64,000 nucleotides of DNA from Deefgea chitinilytica. Its GTDB lineage: Bacteria; Pseudomonadota; Gammaproteobacteria; Burkholderiales; Chitinibacteraceae. This document shows positions 44,590-54,606 of this stretch, in pieces. The stretch is taken from contig NZ_WOFE01000009.1 in assembly GCF_016881405.1 (NCBI RefSeq), positions 41,769 through 105,768 on the forward strand, read 5' to 3'. The translations under genes and the position numbers were made by a program. The notes beneath the pieces are model-generated. The model did not search any database, was not told the DNA's origin, and saw only the letters and a list, made by a program, of their open reading frames with translations. How positions within the stretch are numbered: the stretch's first letter is position 1; every line of letters starts with the position of its first letter.

Positions 44590-44730
44590 ACCGCGCAGCC
44601 ATTTTGCAGCGTACAAACGCTCAATGCGAAGCAGCGCACTCCAAATCAACTAGAAGGTATTCGTCTAGAAACAAACAGATACATTACTTAAGAGGCAATA
44701 CCTGCGATAGCAGGCTTTGTTTAGACAATA

Positions 44731-44758
44731 AAAAAGAGCCGCATAGCGACTCTTTTTT
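44731..44758 (-). terminator. Terminator of tRNA-Gln
   Basis: Stem AAAAAAGAGCCGC / GCGACTCTTTTTT with one mismatch and loop ATA, just downstream of the tRNA on the minus strand. Confidence 0.8.
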
Positions 44759-44767
44759 ATTTTATTC

Positions 44768-44844
44768 TGGCAGGGGAAGAAGGATTCGAACCTTCGCATG
44801 CCGGAATCAAAATCCGGTGCCTTAACCAACTTGGCGACTCCCCT
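44768..44844 (-). tRNA. tRNA-Gln (anticodon UUG)
   Basis: A 77-base cloverleaf read on the minus strand: 7-bp acceptor AGGGGAG / TTCCCCT, D arm GCC...GGC, anticodon stem CCGGA / TCCGG with loop TTTTGAT (anticodon TTG), variable CATGC, T arm GAAGG-TTCGAAT-CCTTC, discriminator G and encoded CCA. G73 and the UUG anticodon identify glutamine. Confidence 0.96.
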
Positions 44845-45068
44845 AAATGCTGCAAAATTTGAATTAAGCAACTTAGGGGGCGGATAATACCTGATATTTT
44901 TTAAAACCGTAAGCGTTTTTTGAAAATATTTTTGTGCATAATTACAATTTCACGTTAAATCAGTCATCTAAGCCCAATCCTGTTTGCTCGACTCGCGCCA
45001 CTTTGCGGCGCTTCAAGGTAGAATGCATCCCTGCTGATATTTAATAACGACGCTGGACTTATTTTTGA

Positions 45069-45881
45069 ATGCCGCACAACGATCTTGGTAATATCGCCAG
45101 CTCGCAAGACAAATGGCTCGTGCAGGCACTGATTCTGGCGATTCTGTTGCACATGCTATTTTTGCTGATCCCGACACCCGAAAAAAACCAACCCAAAACA
45201 GCCAGCAGCACAGCTCTAGAGATGACGCTGCAAAAAAAACAGCCCCCCAAAGCCCCCGAGCCTAAGCCAGAACCCGAAGCCAAGGTGATGACGCAAGCGC
45301 CTACGCCAAAAAAACCACTGTATCGCGCAAAGCCAGCCCCCAAAACAGTCAGCAAAGCCAGCGCCCCCAAAGTGCAGGCTCAGCCTGCAAACAGCACCGA
45401 AATTGAAATCGCCGGACTCGACCTTACGAATGGCTCAGCCAAACAAGGCAAACCGAAACCTTTAGATTTAACTTATCGCCCAGAAAAGCCTACTTTTGAA
45501 AACCGCCCACAAGAAGATGCGGCGACGCGTAGCCAAGAAGGTTCTGAAAAGATACGCGCCACTTTTGGGATTTGGGAGCAACAAATTCGGCAAAAAGTCG
45601 AACGAATTGGCCAACAAAACTTCCCGCGTGACGACAGCGGCCGACCTTTATTCGGCTTGATGCAATTTAAAGTCATTTTGCATGCCGATGGTAGCATCGC
45701 CAAACTGGAATTAACGCGCTCATCAGGCAATCCAGAGCTCGACCAAGACGCGTTGAATATCATTCGAATTGCGGCGCCTTTTGGCCCAGTCCCGATTGAA
45801 TTACTCGATCATCGCGGTCAAATTGTTTTAACGCGCTATTACGAATTTGTCGACGAACGCAATGTGCGCTGGAAGAAGTAA
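45069..45881 (+). CDS. TonB-family energy transducer
   Basis: 270 residues: one N-terminal membrane segment (about 20-35), a Pro/Lys/Glu-rich periplasmic stretch (KKQPPKAPEPKPEPEAK and further Pro/Ala/Lys repeats), and a C-terminal TonB domain (about 190-265) with GLMQFKVILHADGSIAKLELTRSSGNPELDQDALNIIRIAAPFGPVP. Carries proton-motive energy to outer-membrane receptors. ExbB/ExbD are not adjacent. Overlaps the next gene's start (TAATG). Confidence 0.9.
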   Translation: MPHNDLGNIASSQDKWLVQALILAILLHMLFLLIPTPEKNQPKTASSTALEMTLQKKQPPKAPEPKPEPEAKVMTQAPTPKKPLYRAKPAPKTVSKASAPKVQAQPANSTEIEIAGLDLTNGSAKQGKPKPLDLTYRPEKPTFENRPQEDAATRSQEGSEKIRATFGIWEQQIRQKVERIGQQNFPRDDSGRPLFGLMQFKVILHADGSIAKLELTRSSGNPELDQDALNIIRIAAPFGPVPIELLDHRGQIVLTRYYEFVDERNVRWKK

Positions 45882-46093
45882 TGACGCCAGAAAATAAATC
45901 GCTTAGCCAAGCAAAACAGTGTCAACGTTGCGGAGCGTCATTCCAATGTGGCAGCGGCGGCGCACAAGGTGGCTGTTGGTGTATGGACCTGCCAATCGAG
46001 CTACCACTTCCACAGGCAGGGGAAGGCGATTGTTTTTGCCCCGCTTGCCTAGCGCAGATTAAAGAGCGGGTATTAGCAGGAAAAGCATTCTAA
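45881..46093 (+). CDS. Cysteine-rich CWC family protein
   Basis: 70 residues with the pattern CQRCGASFQCG ... CWCMDLP ... CFCPACLAQI, the 'CWC' family of small zinc-binding proteins. Starts inside the TonB stop (TAATG), so both are translated together. Function unknown. Confidence 0.88.
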   Translation: MTPENKSLSQAKQCQRCGASFQCGSGGAQGGCWCMDLPIELPLPQAGEGDCFCPACLAQIKERVLAGKAF

Positions 46094-46239
46094 ATAAAGC
46101 ATATATAGCAATACCTATTAAGAATGCAGTCTTAATTCAGATTGATTATTTTTAGTGCTATGCACACTTGGTCTGCCCACGCCAATGACATCAAACACCC
46201 AGCAACTAACTTCATTCAGCTCGCAATCTAGCAAACGAC

Positions 46240-46872
46240 TCAGCAGCGATTATTCAAATAAAAAATATGGCTGCCCATGGTTTTCACCCGCTCAACCGAC
46301 GCAGCTTTTGCCCATCCCGGATTCACGTCACGCGTGTGGTAGAGCACCGCTTGGCTCGGCTTGGCGCCGTCAGCAATATACTCAGTGACCACCAATTTTA
46401 CTTTTCGATAACTCTCTGGCTCACGTGCCTTGGCTGCACTGAGGGTGCGCGCAGTTCCGCGTTGTGATGTCCATGAAAATTGCTTTCGTTGGTACACCAC
46501 TTCGTGCACCGAATCGGGATAACAGGCCGATTCAACGCGTGCCATCGTCACCCCCAATACCGCGCGAATTCCTGCTGGCGATTCGCCACGCGCCTCATTA
46601 AATGCATTCAAAATCAGCGCATCAATGTCTTTTTGACTGAACTGATAATCCTTCACCTCACTCGCGACCGCCACCTGTGACGCACGACTGGCAGCAAGGC
46701 ATTCCGCAATCACCGAACTAGCGCTACTTGCAGCAAAAACCCCACTGGCAGCAGAAACTGGGCAGGCCGCCACAGGCGCATCCTGTAAAGCGGGCTCCCA
46801 TCCTTGCAGGGCACAGCCAGTCACCAAACTACTCACTAATATCAAAGATCCAAGGTTTGCACCTAACGCCAT
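46240..46872 (-). CDS. SleB-like cell-wall hydrolase lipoprotein
   Basis: 210 residues. Lipoprotein-type signal (SSLVTGC, Cys20), a variable Ala/Ser-rich spacer, and a C-terminal Hydrolase_2/SleB domain (about 80-210): LILNAFNEARGESPAGIRAVLGVTMARV with the catalytic Glu of NEARGE, then VVYQRKQFSWT and YHTRDVNPGWA ... KTMGSHIFYL. Probably a lytic transglycosylase or amidase acting on peptidoglycan in the periplasm. Confidence 0.88.
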   Translation of the reverse strand: MALGANLGSLILVSSLVTGCALQGWEPALQDAPVAACPVSAASGVFAASSASSVIAECLAASRASQVAVASEVKDYQFSQKDIDALILNAFNEARGESPAGIRAVLGVTMARVESACYPDSVHEVVYQRKQFSWTSQRGTARTLSAAKAREPESYRKVKLVVTEYIADGAKPSQAVLYHTRDVNPGWAKAASVERVKTMGSHIFYLNNRC

Positions 46873-47105
46873 TCATACCCCTTTTGCAAACACTCCTTGG
46901 GCACAAAGGCAAGGAGTGCATGACCATGCTCGATGGTAAATATGCAACTGTTCTAAAATAAAAACGGCATGTTAAGTAAATAGTTGAGTCTTTTCAGTGA
47001 CATAGTTACACCAGCCCTAAGCAACCGAATAAAACAGTACACAAAATGCATTTTTACACGGAATATTCAGGCCAGATTTCAAGCCAATAATTATTAGAAT
47101 TACGC

Positions 47106-47669
47106 ATGAAAAAGCAAACTTTAGCCCTAATTCAAGCCGATCCATTGCGCATCGATTGTCTTCAGGCCGTGCAGGAATTAAGACTGCCGCAAGCGATGAT
47201 TTGCGCTGGATTTATCCGCAATCTAATCTGGGATGCGGCTCATCAATTCAGCACCAGCACACCGCTCAATGATGTCGATGTCGCATGGTATTCAAGCGAA
47301 CAACTCGATCCTAAGTTTGATTTAGAATTGGAATTTCAACTGAAGCAACAACTGCCAAATGTGCAATGGCAAGTCAGAAATCAAGCACGCATGCACCACA
47401 GAAATGCTGTAGTGACCTATCTATCGGCGAAGGATGCTGTAGAGCGTTTTCCCGAAACGGCAACATGCTTGGGCATCAGCATGAACCACAACAATGATGT
47501 CGAATGGTGTGTAACAGCAGGTTTAGCCGACGCGTGGGCATTGCGCTTACGGCACAACGCCCACTCTGGTTTAGCACTGAGTGTGACTCAGCAAAGAATC
47601 AACGAAAAAAATTGGTTAGCACACTGGCCGCGCTTAAAATGCCTGCCCGAGTTACTCGGACTAAGTTAG
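47106..47669 (+). CDS. Nucleotidyltransferase-like protein (NTP_transf_6 / DUF925)
   Basis: 187 residues. Family features: MICAGFIRNLIWDAAHQF, the acidic NDVDVAWYS (metal-binding Asp pair), W-QVRNQARMHHRN and CLGISMN. A nucleotidyltransferase fold of unknown substrate. No good ribosome site visible. Ends four bases inside the convergent gene's stop. Confidence 0.88.
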   Translation: MKKQTLALIQADPLRIDCLQAVQELRLPQAMICAGFIRNLIWDAAHQFSTSTPLNDVDVAWYSSEQLDPKFDLELEFQLKQQLPNVQWQVRNQARMHHRNAVVTYLSAKDAVERFPETATCLGISMNHNNDVEWCVTAGLADAWALRLRHNAHSGLALSVTQQRINEKNWLAHWPRLKCLPELLGLS

Positions 47670-48502
47670 ACTTTGGCATCCACCGCTTTTTTATCTGGAT
47701 TGTGCTCGGGGCTCAGATCCACATAACGTGGCCCACCAGGTAAATTCAGCAATTGCAGCGACATTTCACCCAAAAGTTGCAAGCCATTGTTACCCTCTGC
47801 ATCAGGCTTAAACAGGCCGAACGGGCGGAATACCGGCTCGCTACTCAAGCGTTGCAACAAGTCCAGCGCAGTACCCGCAAAATCTTGCTTCAAGCCATCA
47901 ATTTTCTCCGCCTCTTTGGTATTGCGCGCAGCACTGACTGGCTCAGTCGGCGTATTTAAATCGACAACATCAATTGGAGTCGAAGTCGCCGATGTATTAG
48001 GTATTACCTTGTAGCCATTATCTAAATTGCGCTGCTGAGCAATACTCGCACCTTCAATCACCGATTCATAGCGAACTTCAATTTCAATCTCAAAACGCTG
48101 CCCGTCCGCCGTCGTTAATGTGCCTTTCGCACTCAACGAGCTACTATCGCTCAAACGAAAGGCACTCGCTTGGCTGCTACCTTGCGCACTTTGGCTCGAC
48201 TGCTGCATCGCAGTAAAACTCGACTCGGCGTTTAATGACAACTCATCAAACTGAATCGTCATCCCCTTCGCTTGGTCGCCAAACATCTTCTGCGCAAACT
48301 GTGTGATCAAATCGCCTGCCATCTGTGTCGTGGCTTTACCAAGCTGATCAACGCGCTGGCCGATTAACTCGCCACCCTTACTCAGCGATTTTGCCATCTC
48401 CCCCATCGGCTCGCCCATCTTGCGCAATGATTGCGCCATCCCCGAATCATGTAGACCAAGGCCATTGGCAAAGTGAGTTTGGAGTGCAGACAGCGAGTTC
48501 AT
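47666..48502 (-). CDS. Hypothetical protein sharing a TADG motif with the EF-hand-like protein
   Basis: 278 residues, no signal peptide. N-terminal helices (MAQSLRKMGEPMGEMAKSLSKGGELIGQ), then FGDQAKGMTIQFDELSLNAESSF, a Ser/Gln-rich stretch, and AKGTLTTADGQRFEIEIEVRYE; C-terminal part around DFAGTALDLLQRLSSEPVFRPFGLFKPDAEGNNG. The FGDQAKG segment reminds me of DUF5610-type proteins, not firmly. The TADG...IE strand pair also occurs in the protein at 18832-19815. AGAGGTG precedes the ATG. Confidence 0.7.
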   Translation of the reverse strand: MNSLSALQTHFANGLGLHDSGMAQSLRKMGEPMGEMAKSLSKGGELIGQRVDQLGKATTQMAGDLITQFAQKMFGDQAKGMTIQFDELSLNAESSFTAMQQSSQSAQGSSQASAFRLSDSSSLSAKGTLTTADGQRFEIEIEVRYESVIEGASIAQQRNLDNGYKVIPNTSATSTPIDVVDLNTPTEPVSAARNTKEAEKIDGLKQDFAGTALDLLQRLSSEPVFRPFGLFKPDAEGNNGLQLLGEMSLQLLNLPGGPRYVDLSPEHNPDKKAVDAKV

Positions 48503-48749
48503 GATGACACCTCTTTACGATAAGTCGATTGACCTTGAATCGATGATTGTGACTAAGGCCTTGCTGACACTAGTGAACGTTAAGCTTTTATCGACCGCAA
48601 AGCCGCAAACTAAATCAATATCAGCCACACAGCAGACCAACGGACGCTGCACACCTTGCCGACACATTTCTTCATATCATCGAATGATTTGTCTATGCTG
48701 AAAGACGGCATAGCTCGCCGCAATCACTTTTCACCTTGGAAACACAGCA

Positions 48750-50378
48750 ATGAAAACACTGAAAGCCAAAATTCGCCTTGCTCTGATTTTCGTCGCCGGT
48801 TTAGCCGTGGTGGTATTTAGCAGCTTTAGCTACATCGACGCCAAACGGATTATTTTAGAATCTATCGACGCCCGCCTACTTACCGCAGCACAAGGCTATC
48901 GCTATGTTGTCGATGATCATTTTCACGACAATATCGTGCCACGGACGCAAGCTGACTTGAAAGCCAAACACGCTGCCGCCGTCAAACTGACCGAATACAG
49001 CAAAGCGATCAAATTACCTTACGTCTATAGCTTTGTGATGTTAGACAATAAGCCAGTCTACTTAATTAGCTCTCTCTCTGATGAAGAACTCACCAAACCA
49101 GACTCAGAGCATTATTTACTGCCCTACGACGTTGCCACCGATGGCCTGATGAATGCCCTAACGCAGAACAAAATCGGTTTTGCAGAATACTCCGATCCGT
49201 ACGGCGACTTTCGTTCAATTTATCTACCATTCAAAAACCAACAAGGCCAAACAATTGTGGCGGTAGCCGATATTGACCTTGGCTACGTTACAGCGACCTT
49301 GCGTACCGCGCTGTTTAAATCGATTGGAATTGGCATAGTCTTGATGCTCATCGCTTCTGCAATTGCAATTTGGTTGAGTAATCTAGTCGTTCAACCACTA
49401 GAAGCCTTGCTAAAAACGATGCAAGTGTTGTCTAGTGGAGAAGCGGATTTAACGGCTAGGCTAGATGATTCGCGTGCGGACGAAACAGGAGCGATTGCCA
49501 AAGCATTTAACCACTTCATCAGCGAAATTCAGCGCATTATGTCGGTGGTTAAACAAGAAAGCACTCAGCTCAGCCAAGGAGTACAGCGTATTGAGCAAGT
49601 GGCGCAGCAGCTTTCAAAAGACTCTCGCCAACAAGCCGATTTAGCCGCTTCATCGGCGGCCACCATCGAAGAGGTCACCGTCAGCATCGCCCATATTGCT
49701 GACAGCTCTGAGGTTGTGCAAAACACCGTTACCCATGCAGGTCAAGAAGCTGAACACAGTGCAAGTGCGATGAATCAAATGCGGCAAGACACGCAAAACA
49801 TCAGCCAGCAACTCAATGCGCTGGGCAATGTCATGCAAAATCTCGACCAACAATCGCAAAAAATCACCCACATTACCAATACCATCAAAGAAATTGCCAA
49901 TCAGACCAATTTACTCGCGCTCAACGCCGCCATCGAAGCAGCTCGCGCTGGCGAACAAGGGCGCGGCTTTGCCGTAGTCGCAGACGAAGTACGTACTTTG
50001 GCAGAGCGCACAGCCGCAGCGACGATTGAAATTGATGCGATGTTGGGCGCAGTCAGCACAGATACTCATGTGGCAGTTGAACAAGTCCAATCCGCGCATA
50101 AAGTGTCGAACAACAACCTACAGCAAGCGGATACCGTCTTTCAGCAGCTCAATGTGGTACATGGAGAAATGCAAACCGTTGTCGCGCAAATTGTAGAAAT
50201 TTCAAACGCCACGCGAGAACAATCAATTGCCACCGAGCAAATGGCACTGGTCGCCGAGAAAATGAATCAACAAGTCGTTCAAACCGATTCGGCCTTGGAG
50301 CACACCAGCCAAACGCTGCGAGAACTCAGCCAAATGGCGCAAGCACTGCAAAACGTCGTAAATCGCTTCAAACTCTAA
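48750..50378 (+). CDS. Methyl-accepting chemotaxis protein (Cache-type sensor)
   Basis: 542 residues. TM1 about 8-28, a periplasmic domain of ~155 residues with [18 protein letters not shown] and [18 protein letters not shown], typical of a single Cache ligand pocket, TM2 about 188-208, HAMP (about 210-265), and the signalling tip [35 protein letters not shown]. Small organic ligand likely. Overlaps the convergent gene's end by four bases. Confidence 0.93.
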   Translation: MKTLKAKIRLALIFVAGLAVVVFSSFSYIDAKRIILESIDARLLTAAQGYRYVVDDHFHDNIVPRTQADLKAKHAAAVKLTEYSKAIKLPYVYSFVMLDNKPVYLISSLSDEELTKPDSEHYLLPYDVATDGLMNALTQNKIGFAEYSDPYGDFRSIYLPFKNQQGQTIVAVADIDLGYVTATLRTALFKSIGIGIVLMLIASAIAIWLSNLVVQPLEALLKTMQVLSSGEADLTARLDDSRADETGAIAKAFNHFISEIQRIMSVVKQESTQLSQGVQRIEQVAQQLSKDSRQQADLAASSAATIEEVTVSIAHIADSSEVVQNTVTHAGQEAEHSASAMNQMRQDTQNISQQLNALGNVMQNLDQQSQKITHITNTIKEIANQTNLLALNAAIEAARAGEQGRGFAVVADEVRTLAERTAAATIEIDAMLGAVSTDTHVAVEQVQSAHKVSNNNLQQADTVFQQLNVVHGEMQTVVAQIVEISNATREQSIATEQMALVAEKMNQQVVQTDSALEHTSQTLRELSQMAQALQNVVNRFKL

Positions 50379-51232
50379 GGTAAACTTGGAGACAACAGCG
50401 CCGCTTTTTGTCGCCAGAACTGGCTATCAAGCTGCCAAGTTTCTTGTTGCTCGCTCTGATTTGGGTTGGCCAGTACCACGGTCAATTGCGGAGCGCCCTC
50501 GGCGGGCAAAACAATTTGCCAGCTTGCCAGAGTATGTTCCTTGCCGTGTCGCCATAAGCTATTGTCTGCACCGTCATGCTGATCACGACTGATCTGCGCA
50601 AAGTCAGTCATATGCCATGGCTGTTCGCCCATCGCCAATAAACTCTGAATACGTGATAAGCGCACATGACTACTTGGACCTCGCAACTGATTGCAATAAG
50701 CCAGCTCAGGGCTGAGATAATGATTGGTATGCGTCAAAACCCCGTTCCGTTTCACACTCAAGCTGTATTGACCATTCAAGCCAATTTCAACCTGCAAAAT
50801 TTGTTGGCGGTCCGCCAGCAGTAGAAAATTAGCTCGTGCGGGTTTAAACAGCGCATCTGCATCGGTAATCACCTGCTCAACGCTACGGTATTGACGCAAA
50901 ATCTTGCTCATCACGCCGCGTGCATCAGTTTGTGCATTACGAATCTTTTTCGGGAGCGTGCTAGCCGCCGCGCTCACCACCGCTAAAGCTTGCTCATTTA
51001 CGCCAGCCTTGATACCTGGCTCGGCACCGTTGTCAGCAAATAAGCCAATATATCGAAAACCTTGCTTAGGCGTAACCAGCCGCACCGACTGGCTATGGTC
51101 TGGTCGCCAATCACGATTTTTAGCTAGCAGCGTACCACTCCCTGCCACCACATCCCCTGCCGCACCCCACAAAGTACAAGCGCTTGCAGGTACGCTGAGC
51201 AGCGCTAGCGTCACGGCTAAATATCGATTCAA
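50375..51232 (-). CDS. Exported Ntn-hydrolase of the acyltransferase (AAT / C45-like) family
   Basis: 285 residues. A signal peptide ends ASA, so cleavage would expose Cys19 as the N-terminal nucleophile (CTLWGAAG), followed by the family's [11 protein letters not shown] and [23 protein letters not shown]. This fits the isopenicillin-N acyltransferase / carcinine hydrolase (PF03417-like) group, enzymes that cleave or transfer amide bonds. Substrate unknown. Just downstream of the histidine kinase gene on the same strand, so perhaps part of the same unit. Confidence 0.8.
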   Translation of the reverse strand: MNRYLAVTLALLSVPASACTLWGAAGDVVAGSGTLLAKNRDWRPDHSQSVRLVTPKQGFRYIGLFADNGAEPGIKAGVNEQALAVVSAAASTLPKKIRNAQTDARGVMSKILRQYRSVEQVITDADALFKPARANFLLLADRQQILQVEIGLNGQYSLSVKRNGVLTHTNHYLSPELAYCNQLRGPSSHVRLSRIQSLLAMGEQPWHMTDFAQISRDQHDGADNSLWRHGKEHTLASWQIVLPAEGAPQLTVVLANPNQSEQQETWQLDSQFWRQKAALLSPSLP

Positions 51233-51250
51233 GGCTGACTCCGTATCGAC

Positions 51251-52645
51251 TCAAACTGTTGCAGTTTTAGATTCATGCAGCGGGATGGTTACGGTAAAAC
51301 AACAACCACGCTCATCCAGCCCCGTAGTAAGTTCAATCTGGCCATTCAAACGCGCCACGGCCTGCGCCACAATCGCCAGCCCCAAGCCCGTTCCCGCCAC
51401 ATCATGCCCTGCGCCACGATAAAAGCGCTCAAAAACCAGCTCTCGATCCGCTTCAGCAATACCGGGGCCATTATCAGCGACCGACAAACGCATAACATCG
51501 ACCATCTGGCTCAATTCAACCTCAACCTGCCCCCCTTCCTGCACATATAAAATGGCATTATTGAGTAAATTTTGTACAATCGATTGCAGCAAATTCGCAT
51601 CAATTACATTGAATAAAGAATGGGGAGCACTTAAGGATAAATCGATTTTGCGTGCCATCGCCGCTGGCGCTAAGCGCGCTAATTCTTGCTGCAACAAAAC
51701 CGCGACGTCAATTGCCGCGCTCGCTGATAATTTATCATTATCGATGTGCGACATTTCGAGTAATTGGGCGATTAAATGTGAAGAACGTTGAATCGCTGAT
51801 TCCAGGTTTTTTTCAGCGATTTGTCGCTCTGGCACCGTTTCAGCCCTCGATAAAACATGGGCTTGGGCCGAAATCACCGCCATCGGCGTGCGTAACTCGT
51901 GCGCGGCATCCTGCACAAATGCATGTTCACGCGCAATCTTGCTACGCAATTGACCTAATAAACGATCCAGCGCTGCCGTCAGTGGCTTGAGCTCGGCGTA
52001 CGGGCTACTGAAATTAATCGGTGATAAGTCATCTTTATTTTTCGCCGCAATCAGATTCGACAAAATCCGTAATGGTTTTAAGCCCCGCGCCACCACCAGC
52101 CAAGTGGTCAACACCATAATCGGCAAAGCGATCAGCATTTGCACCGTCATTTCCATAATCACCATCATAAAGAACCACGGCGAATTTAAAATCGGTGCAG
52201 CCCACAACACCTCCCAGTGAGCCGTTTTCGCCTGAAAAACGCGGTACAACTCGCCATTAATCGTTGCATCGAATAATTGATGAGACTGGCCGGTAGGCAA
52301 CTGATGCGCCCCCCCTTCGGGTGACAAATAAATTCGACGTCCCTGCAAATCATTCAATTGGAGCAACATGACTCGAGGAATTTTAAACTGTCGATAACTT
52401 AAATTATAAATATCCGAATACGTCGAAATGATCGTCAATGCTTCAGCTTCGTTGCTTACTTTCTCCAACGCAGTTACTAAAGCATGACCATTAGCCAGCA
52501 ACGATCGATCCCGCTCAGCCGGATCAGTTTCTTGCAGATAGCCATAAATCGCCAATACCACCCAGCACAAAGCAAAAGCAAGCAAAATCGCCATCACCAC
52601 GCGCCGAATCAGGCTGGGGCCCAAATATTGTAAATAGCGTTTCAT
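51251..52645 (-). CDS. Sensor histidine kinase
   Basis: 464 residues: TM1 about 15-36, periplasmic sensor about 37-155, TM2 about 156-186, HAMP-like linker, H box DAAHELRTPM with His249, N box (LLNNAILYV), G1 DNGPGIAE and G2 GTGLGLAI. Phosphorylates the OmpR-type regulator encoded just upstream; the genes overlap by four bases. The QseC/TctE-like layout suggests sensing of a periplasmic signal. Confidence 0.93.
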   Translation of the reverse strand: MKRYLQYLGPSLIRRVVMAILLAFALCWVVLAIYGYLQETDPAERDRSLLANGHALVTALEKVSNEAEALTIISTYSDIYNLSYRQFKIPRVMLLQLNDLQGRRIYLSPEGGAHQLPTGQSHQLFDATINGELYRVFQAKTAHWEVLWAAPILNSPWFFMMVIMEMTVQMLIALPIMVLTTWLVVARGLKPLRILSNLIAAKNKDDLSPINFSSPYAELKPLTAALDRLLGQLRSKIAREHAFVQDAAHELRTPMAVISAQAHVLSRAETVPERQIAEKNLESAIQRSSHLIAQLLEMSHIDNDKLSASAAIDVAVLLQQELARLAPAAMARKIDLSLSAPHSLFNVIDANLLQSIVQNLLNNAILYVQEGGQVEVELSQMVDVMRLSVADNGPGIAEADRELVFERFYRGAGHDVAGTGLGLAIVAQAVARLNGQIELTTGLDERGCCFTVTIPLHESKTATV

Positions 52646-53298
52646 AAGACCAACATATACCCAATACCGCGCACGGTACGAATCCGTTGCGCACCAATTT
52701 TACGTCGTAGATTCGACAGATGAACTTCGAGTGCGCCAAAATCAATTGCATCGCCCAGTGGCTCTAAACGCTGCGCCAATGCGCCTTTCGGTACGACCAC
52801 ACCGGGTTCTCTAGCAAGCTCAAGCAGTAAATGAAATTCACGCGGCGACAAATCCAATTTCACGCCAGCCAAATTCGCCTGATAGCGACGCGGCTCAATT
52901 TGCAAATCACCGATGTTCCAAACATCACTGGCTTGCTGTGCATAACGCCGTAATACCGCCCGCATCCGCGCAATCAATTCGGCAGTCGCAAACGGCTTGA
53001 TAATAAAATCATCCGCGCCACCATCTAAACCCGCCAATCGATCATCCAAGGCCGAACGCGCGGTAATCACAATAATCGGCGTGCTTATGCCCGCCTTGCG
53101 CCAGCGATTCAGTAATTCAAACCCCACGCCATCAGGCAAGGTGAGATCTAGCAATACACAATCAAACTCCATCTCCTGCGCGGAACGTGGCGCATTCGCG
53201 ATGCTACGCCGCCATTCGCTGCTGATGTCTTCGGCTTTGAGTGCCTGCTGTAGTGCGAACCCGAGATCGAGGTCGTCTTCAATAATCAGAATATGCAT
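52642..53298 (-). CDS. OmpR-family response regulator
   Basis: 218 residues. Receiver domain with acidic pair Glu7-Asp8-Asp9 and phosphoacceptor Asp51 (CVLLDLTLPDG), Thr and Lys of the switch (ITARS, IIKPF), and a C-terminal winged helix (about 125-218: SPREFHLLLELAREPGVVVPKGAL ... RRKIGAQRIRTVRGIGYML). Forms a two-component pair with the kinase at 51251. Divergent from the lipoprotein hydrolase operon 86 bases away, which is a candidate target. Confidence 0.95.
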   Translation of the reverse strand: MHILIIEDDLDLGFALQQALKAEDISSEWRRSIANAPRSAQEMEFDCVLLDLTLPDGVGFELLNRWRKAGISTPIIVITARSALDDRLAGLDGGADDFIIKPFATAELIARMRAVLRRYAQQASDVWNIGDLQIEPRRYQANLAGVKLDLSPREFHLLLELAREPGVVVPKGALAQRLEPLGDAIDFGALEVHLSNLRRKIGAQRIRTVRGIGYMLVL

Positions 53299-53383
53299 GC
53301 CACCACTCTAGCAGATGAATCTTAAGCTTTGCTTAAGCTTGCGTTTGTCATACTGCTTGCCATTCATTCACTGGGTAGGTCAG

Positions 53384-54574
53384 ATGATGCAAATCCACCG
53401 CTTATGTCACAAGTTTTGTTTTTCCGTATTGATTGCGAGCTTATTAACCACCTTGAGTGCATGTGGAGGCACGAGCGAACGAGAACAAAAATGCTTGAGC
53501 AGCGGGGCCGACATGATTAATTGCTTAAAACCAAGCCCAAGCGTGACACCAACACCGACGTTGCTCCCTGCACCAAGTCCCAGCCCAAGTCCCAGCCCAA
53601 GCCCAAGCCCAAGCCCAAGCCCAAGCCCAAGCCCAAGCCCAAGCCCAAGCCCAAGCCCAAGCGCGACAGTGTCCGTGCTGCCATCGCAAAACTTTATTCA
53701 AATTGCTCCGAATATCAAGCTGGAAGTGCTCGATTTTGGTGGTCATGGTGAGGTGATTTTGCTACTTGCTGGAGCAGGCAATAGCGCACATGTGTTTGAT
53801 GGCTTTGCGCAAAACTTAAACGCAAAATATCGCGTTCTGGCGCTAACTCGACGTGGATATGGGGCATCCAGCCAGCCGCCAACTGGATACGACACAACAA
53901 CATTAACAGAAGATATTCGGGCAAGCTTAGATCAACTCGGAATTCAACGCGTACACCTAATTGGGCATTCGATTGCAGGAGATGAAATCACCCGCTTTGC
54001 AGGAAAATATCCCGAGCGCGTCAACCGTTTAGTTTATTTAGATGCCGCTTATGACCGCATCGCACTCAATACAATATTGAGCAGCTTCACCTTACCATCA
54101 CCACCGGAACTAACGATGAGCGATCTCAGCTCATTGAATGGGATCCGCCAATACACCCGTCGCATCCGTGGAGTAGAAATACCGAAAGCCGAAATAGCAG
54201 CAACCATTCGCTTTAATAGTGATGGCAGCGTAGCGAATGCGGTCACCCCTGACGAAATCGCGGCACAGCATCTTGCTGGCGTAGAAGCACCGAACTACAG
54301 CATGGTAAAAGCGCGTGCGCTAGGCATTTTTGCTGATGCACAAAACCCAAGCGACATTATCCCGTGGTTAACCCCCGCATCGCCCGCATGGGCTGCCAAC
54401 AACGTTTTCTTTACCCAAGTTTATCGCCCCTATCTTTTGCAGCAGCAAAACAAATTTAAAACCGAATTAATTGGTAGCCAATCTCTCAACATTACAGGCG
54501 CCAATCACTACCTATTTATTTCGCATGCTCAGCAAGTCACCGCAGCGATTGAACAGTTCTTAACTGCACCTTAA
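53384..54574 (+). CDS. Alpha/beta-hydrolase lipoprotein with Ser-Pro linker
   Basis: About 396 residues. Lipoprotein signal ending LSAC, then a short Cys-containing region, a long Ser-Pro repeat linker, and an alpha/beta hydrolase domain with the elbow GHSIAG (G-x-S-x-G), the oxyanion motif LLLAGAGNSAHVFDGFA, LTRRGYGASSQP and a C-terminal His in GANHYLFISH. Probably an outer-membrane-anchored esterase or lipase. First gene of an operon with the small gene at 54607 and those at 54791 and 55642. Two adjacent ATGs (53384 and 53387) share AGG. Confidence 0.85.
   Translation: MMQIHRLCHKFCFSVLIASLLTTLSACGGTSEREQKCLSSGADMINCLKPSPSVTPTPTLLPAPSPSPSPSPSPSPSPSPSPSPSPSPSPSPSATVSVLPSQNFIQIAPNIKLEVLDFGGHGEVILLLAGAGNSAHVFDGFAQNLNAKYRVLALTRRGYGASSQPPTGYDTTTLTEDIRASLDQLGIQRVHLIGHSIAGDEITRFAGKYPERVNRLVYLDAAYDRIALNTILSSFTLPSPPELTMSDLSSLNGIRQYTRRIRGVEIPKAEIAATIRFNSDGSVANAVTPDEIAAQHLAGVEAPNYSMVKARALGIFADAQNPSDIIPWLTPASPAWAANNVFFTQVYRPYLLQQQNKFKTELIGSQSLNITGANHYLFISHAQQVTAAIEQFLTAP
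53594..53662 (+). repeat. Perfect hexanucleotide tandem repeat (11.5 copies)
   Basis: AGCCCA repeated 11.5 times without a break, plus less regular copies before it (from about 53574). It encodes the Ser-Pro linker of the lipoprotein hydrolase. Because the period is six, slippage adds or removes two residues and never breaks the frame. Confidence 0.95.
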
Positions 54575-54606
54575 CGATCAAATTTAAATCAGTACGGAGA
54601 AATAAG

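Noticed and set aside
53594..53662. CRISPR-like tandem repetition
   Set aside because: Period of six with no spacers; it is an in-frame linker repeat.
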